A DNA stretch of 41,530 nucleotides, taken from NCBI GenBank assembly GCA_050732635.1, contig JBOHRE010000022.1:1-41530 (forward strand), written 5' to 3'. A program made the position numbers and the translations under genes. The stretch comes from JBOHRE01 sp050732635. GTDB taxonomy: Bacteria; Gemmatimonadota; Gemmatimonadetes; Longimicrobiales; RSA9. Each line of letters starts with the position of its first letter. The stretch's first letter is position 1. The notes below the pieces were generated by a model that searched no databases, was not told where the DNA came from, and saw nothing but the letters and a program-made list of their open reading frames with translations. Below are positions 41,158 through 41,530 of the stretch, piece after piece.

Positions 41158-41242
41158 TGGGATCTTCCCTCGGTTTCGCAGACACCAATTTCCTACGCCG
41201 CCCGCCACTCAAAGTCAATCGGGGAGCGGTACCCCAACGCGG
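41136..41242 (-). repeat. 107-bp direct repeat, copy 2
   Basis: Partner of 36190-36296, with one mismatch. The shared part starts at ACCTGCGG inside the attC arm and runs into the transposase gene of the IS3 element. Homologous recombination between the two copies could delete the 5 kb of cassettes between them. Confidence 0.95.
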
Positions 41243-41530
41243 AATGCAATCGGTGTTCGTTGTAGTAGCGGATATATCCCGCAATCGCTCTGCGCAATGC
41301 CTGCTCGGTCGTGAATCGCGCGCCGTGGATGACCTCAGCCTTTAACGAATGGAAGAATGACTCCAGGTGGGCATTTTCGGCGGGCCCGCGATGACTCGAG
41401 CTTTGCCTCATCCCCCAGGCCTGAACTCGATCCCGGAAGGCCGCGGCGACGTACTCACTGCCGCGATCGCTGTGGAAGCTGAGACCAGCCGATGGCTGCC
41501 GGCGCCGCGCGGCAGCGTCTAGCGCTGCAC
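41158..41530 (-). mobile_element. IS3-family insertion sequence, right part (cut by window edge)
   Basis: The element's outer end is TGGGATCTTCCCTCGGTTTC (plus strand from 41158), with the IS3-type terminal TG/CA, followed by the 3' end of its transposase. The left end, OrfA and the slippery site lie beyond the window. Whether the copy is complete is not known. It stands in the middle of an attC site. Confidence 0.85.
41193..41530 (-). CDS. IS3-family transposase OrfB, C-terminal part (partial)
   Basis: About 112 residues, open to the window edge. The DDE domain shows HSDRGSEYVAAAFRD (second catalytic Asp in the SDRGSEY motif) and ENAHLESFFHSLKAE (catalytic Glu) at the right 35-residue spacing, then the C-terminal YNEHRLHSALGYRSPIDFE that ends IS3 transposases. 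The frame is intact as far as it is seen. The first catalytic Asp and the N-terminal helix-turn-helix are outside the window. Confidence 0.9.
   Translation of the reverse strand, partial: AALDAAARRRQPSAGLSFHSDRGSEYVAAAFRDRVQAWGMRQSSSHRGPAENAHLESFFHSLKAEVIHGARFTTEQALRRAIAGYIRYYNEHRLHSALGYRSPIDFEWRAA

Overview
This looks like one stretch of a high-GC, Gram-negative-like bacterial chromosome. It carries a bifunctional penicillin-binding protein, a PilT motor, a diaminopimelate pathway, a lipoprotein-type MltG, many GTG/TTG starts and tightly packed operons. The style (YtxH protein, DUF3343 protein, extended ribosomal protein S16, acetylase-type DapH) would suit Gemmatimonadota, but that is an inference; a marker-gene tree would have to decide it.

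From 1 to about 32.8 kb the window is ordinary, intact core genome. The first block on the minus strand is: two-component proteins (REC; REC-GGEEF), DNA ligase LigA, a V4R-domain protein, RuvX, MltG and the start of a probable thiE. Facing it on the plus strand are YtxH, trehalose-6-phosphate synthase, pyrimidine-nucleoside phosphorylase and a DUF3343 protein. An inositol-phosphatase/PBP1A pair runs leftward. Then a long rightward run begins: trpS, a zinc-ribbon protein, dapA-dapB-dapH (lysine and cell-wall precursor), MgtC, a 2-hydroxyacid dehydrogenase, pilT, a second DapA-family protein, a membrane M28-type peptidase and purA. Four potassium-transport genes follow (TrkH/KtrB, KtrA, TrkA, TrkH), then the classic ffh-rpsP-rimM-trmD-rplS-rnhB ribosome/SRP operon and a small membrane protein. 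A tRNA-Lys(UUU) with a strong hairpin behind it closes the core.

From about 33.2 kb to the end the character changes. All recognisable genes are on the minus strand, are short, unrelated to each other, and typical of integron cassette cargo: two RibD-C/dihydrofolate-reductase-like proteins, two SAM methyltransferases, two alpha/beta hydrolases, DoxX, MsrB-MsrA and an MDR oxidoreductase. Between them lie attC-like recombination sites in one orientation. One is a complete 60-bp site (39666-39725), one is a probable 99-bp site (37420-37518), and at least two carry IS3-family sequence in their central part. Two cassette genes end with the TAA that lies inside the attC R'' box. No integrase gene is in view, so this part is best read as a cassette array without a visible integrase (a CALIN, or the distal end of a chromosomal integron) abutting a tRNA gene.

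The array is decaying and being reworked by insertion sequences. Five of its ten cargo genes carry single-base frameshifts, a nonsense codon or a small deletion, while no core gene does. A 107-bp direct repeat marks two IS3 ends sitting at the same place in two attC sites. A 57-bp repeat resembling an insertion-sequence terminus sits directly upstream of two cargo genes. The window ends inside the better preserved IS3 copy.
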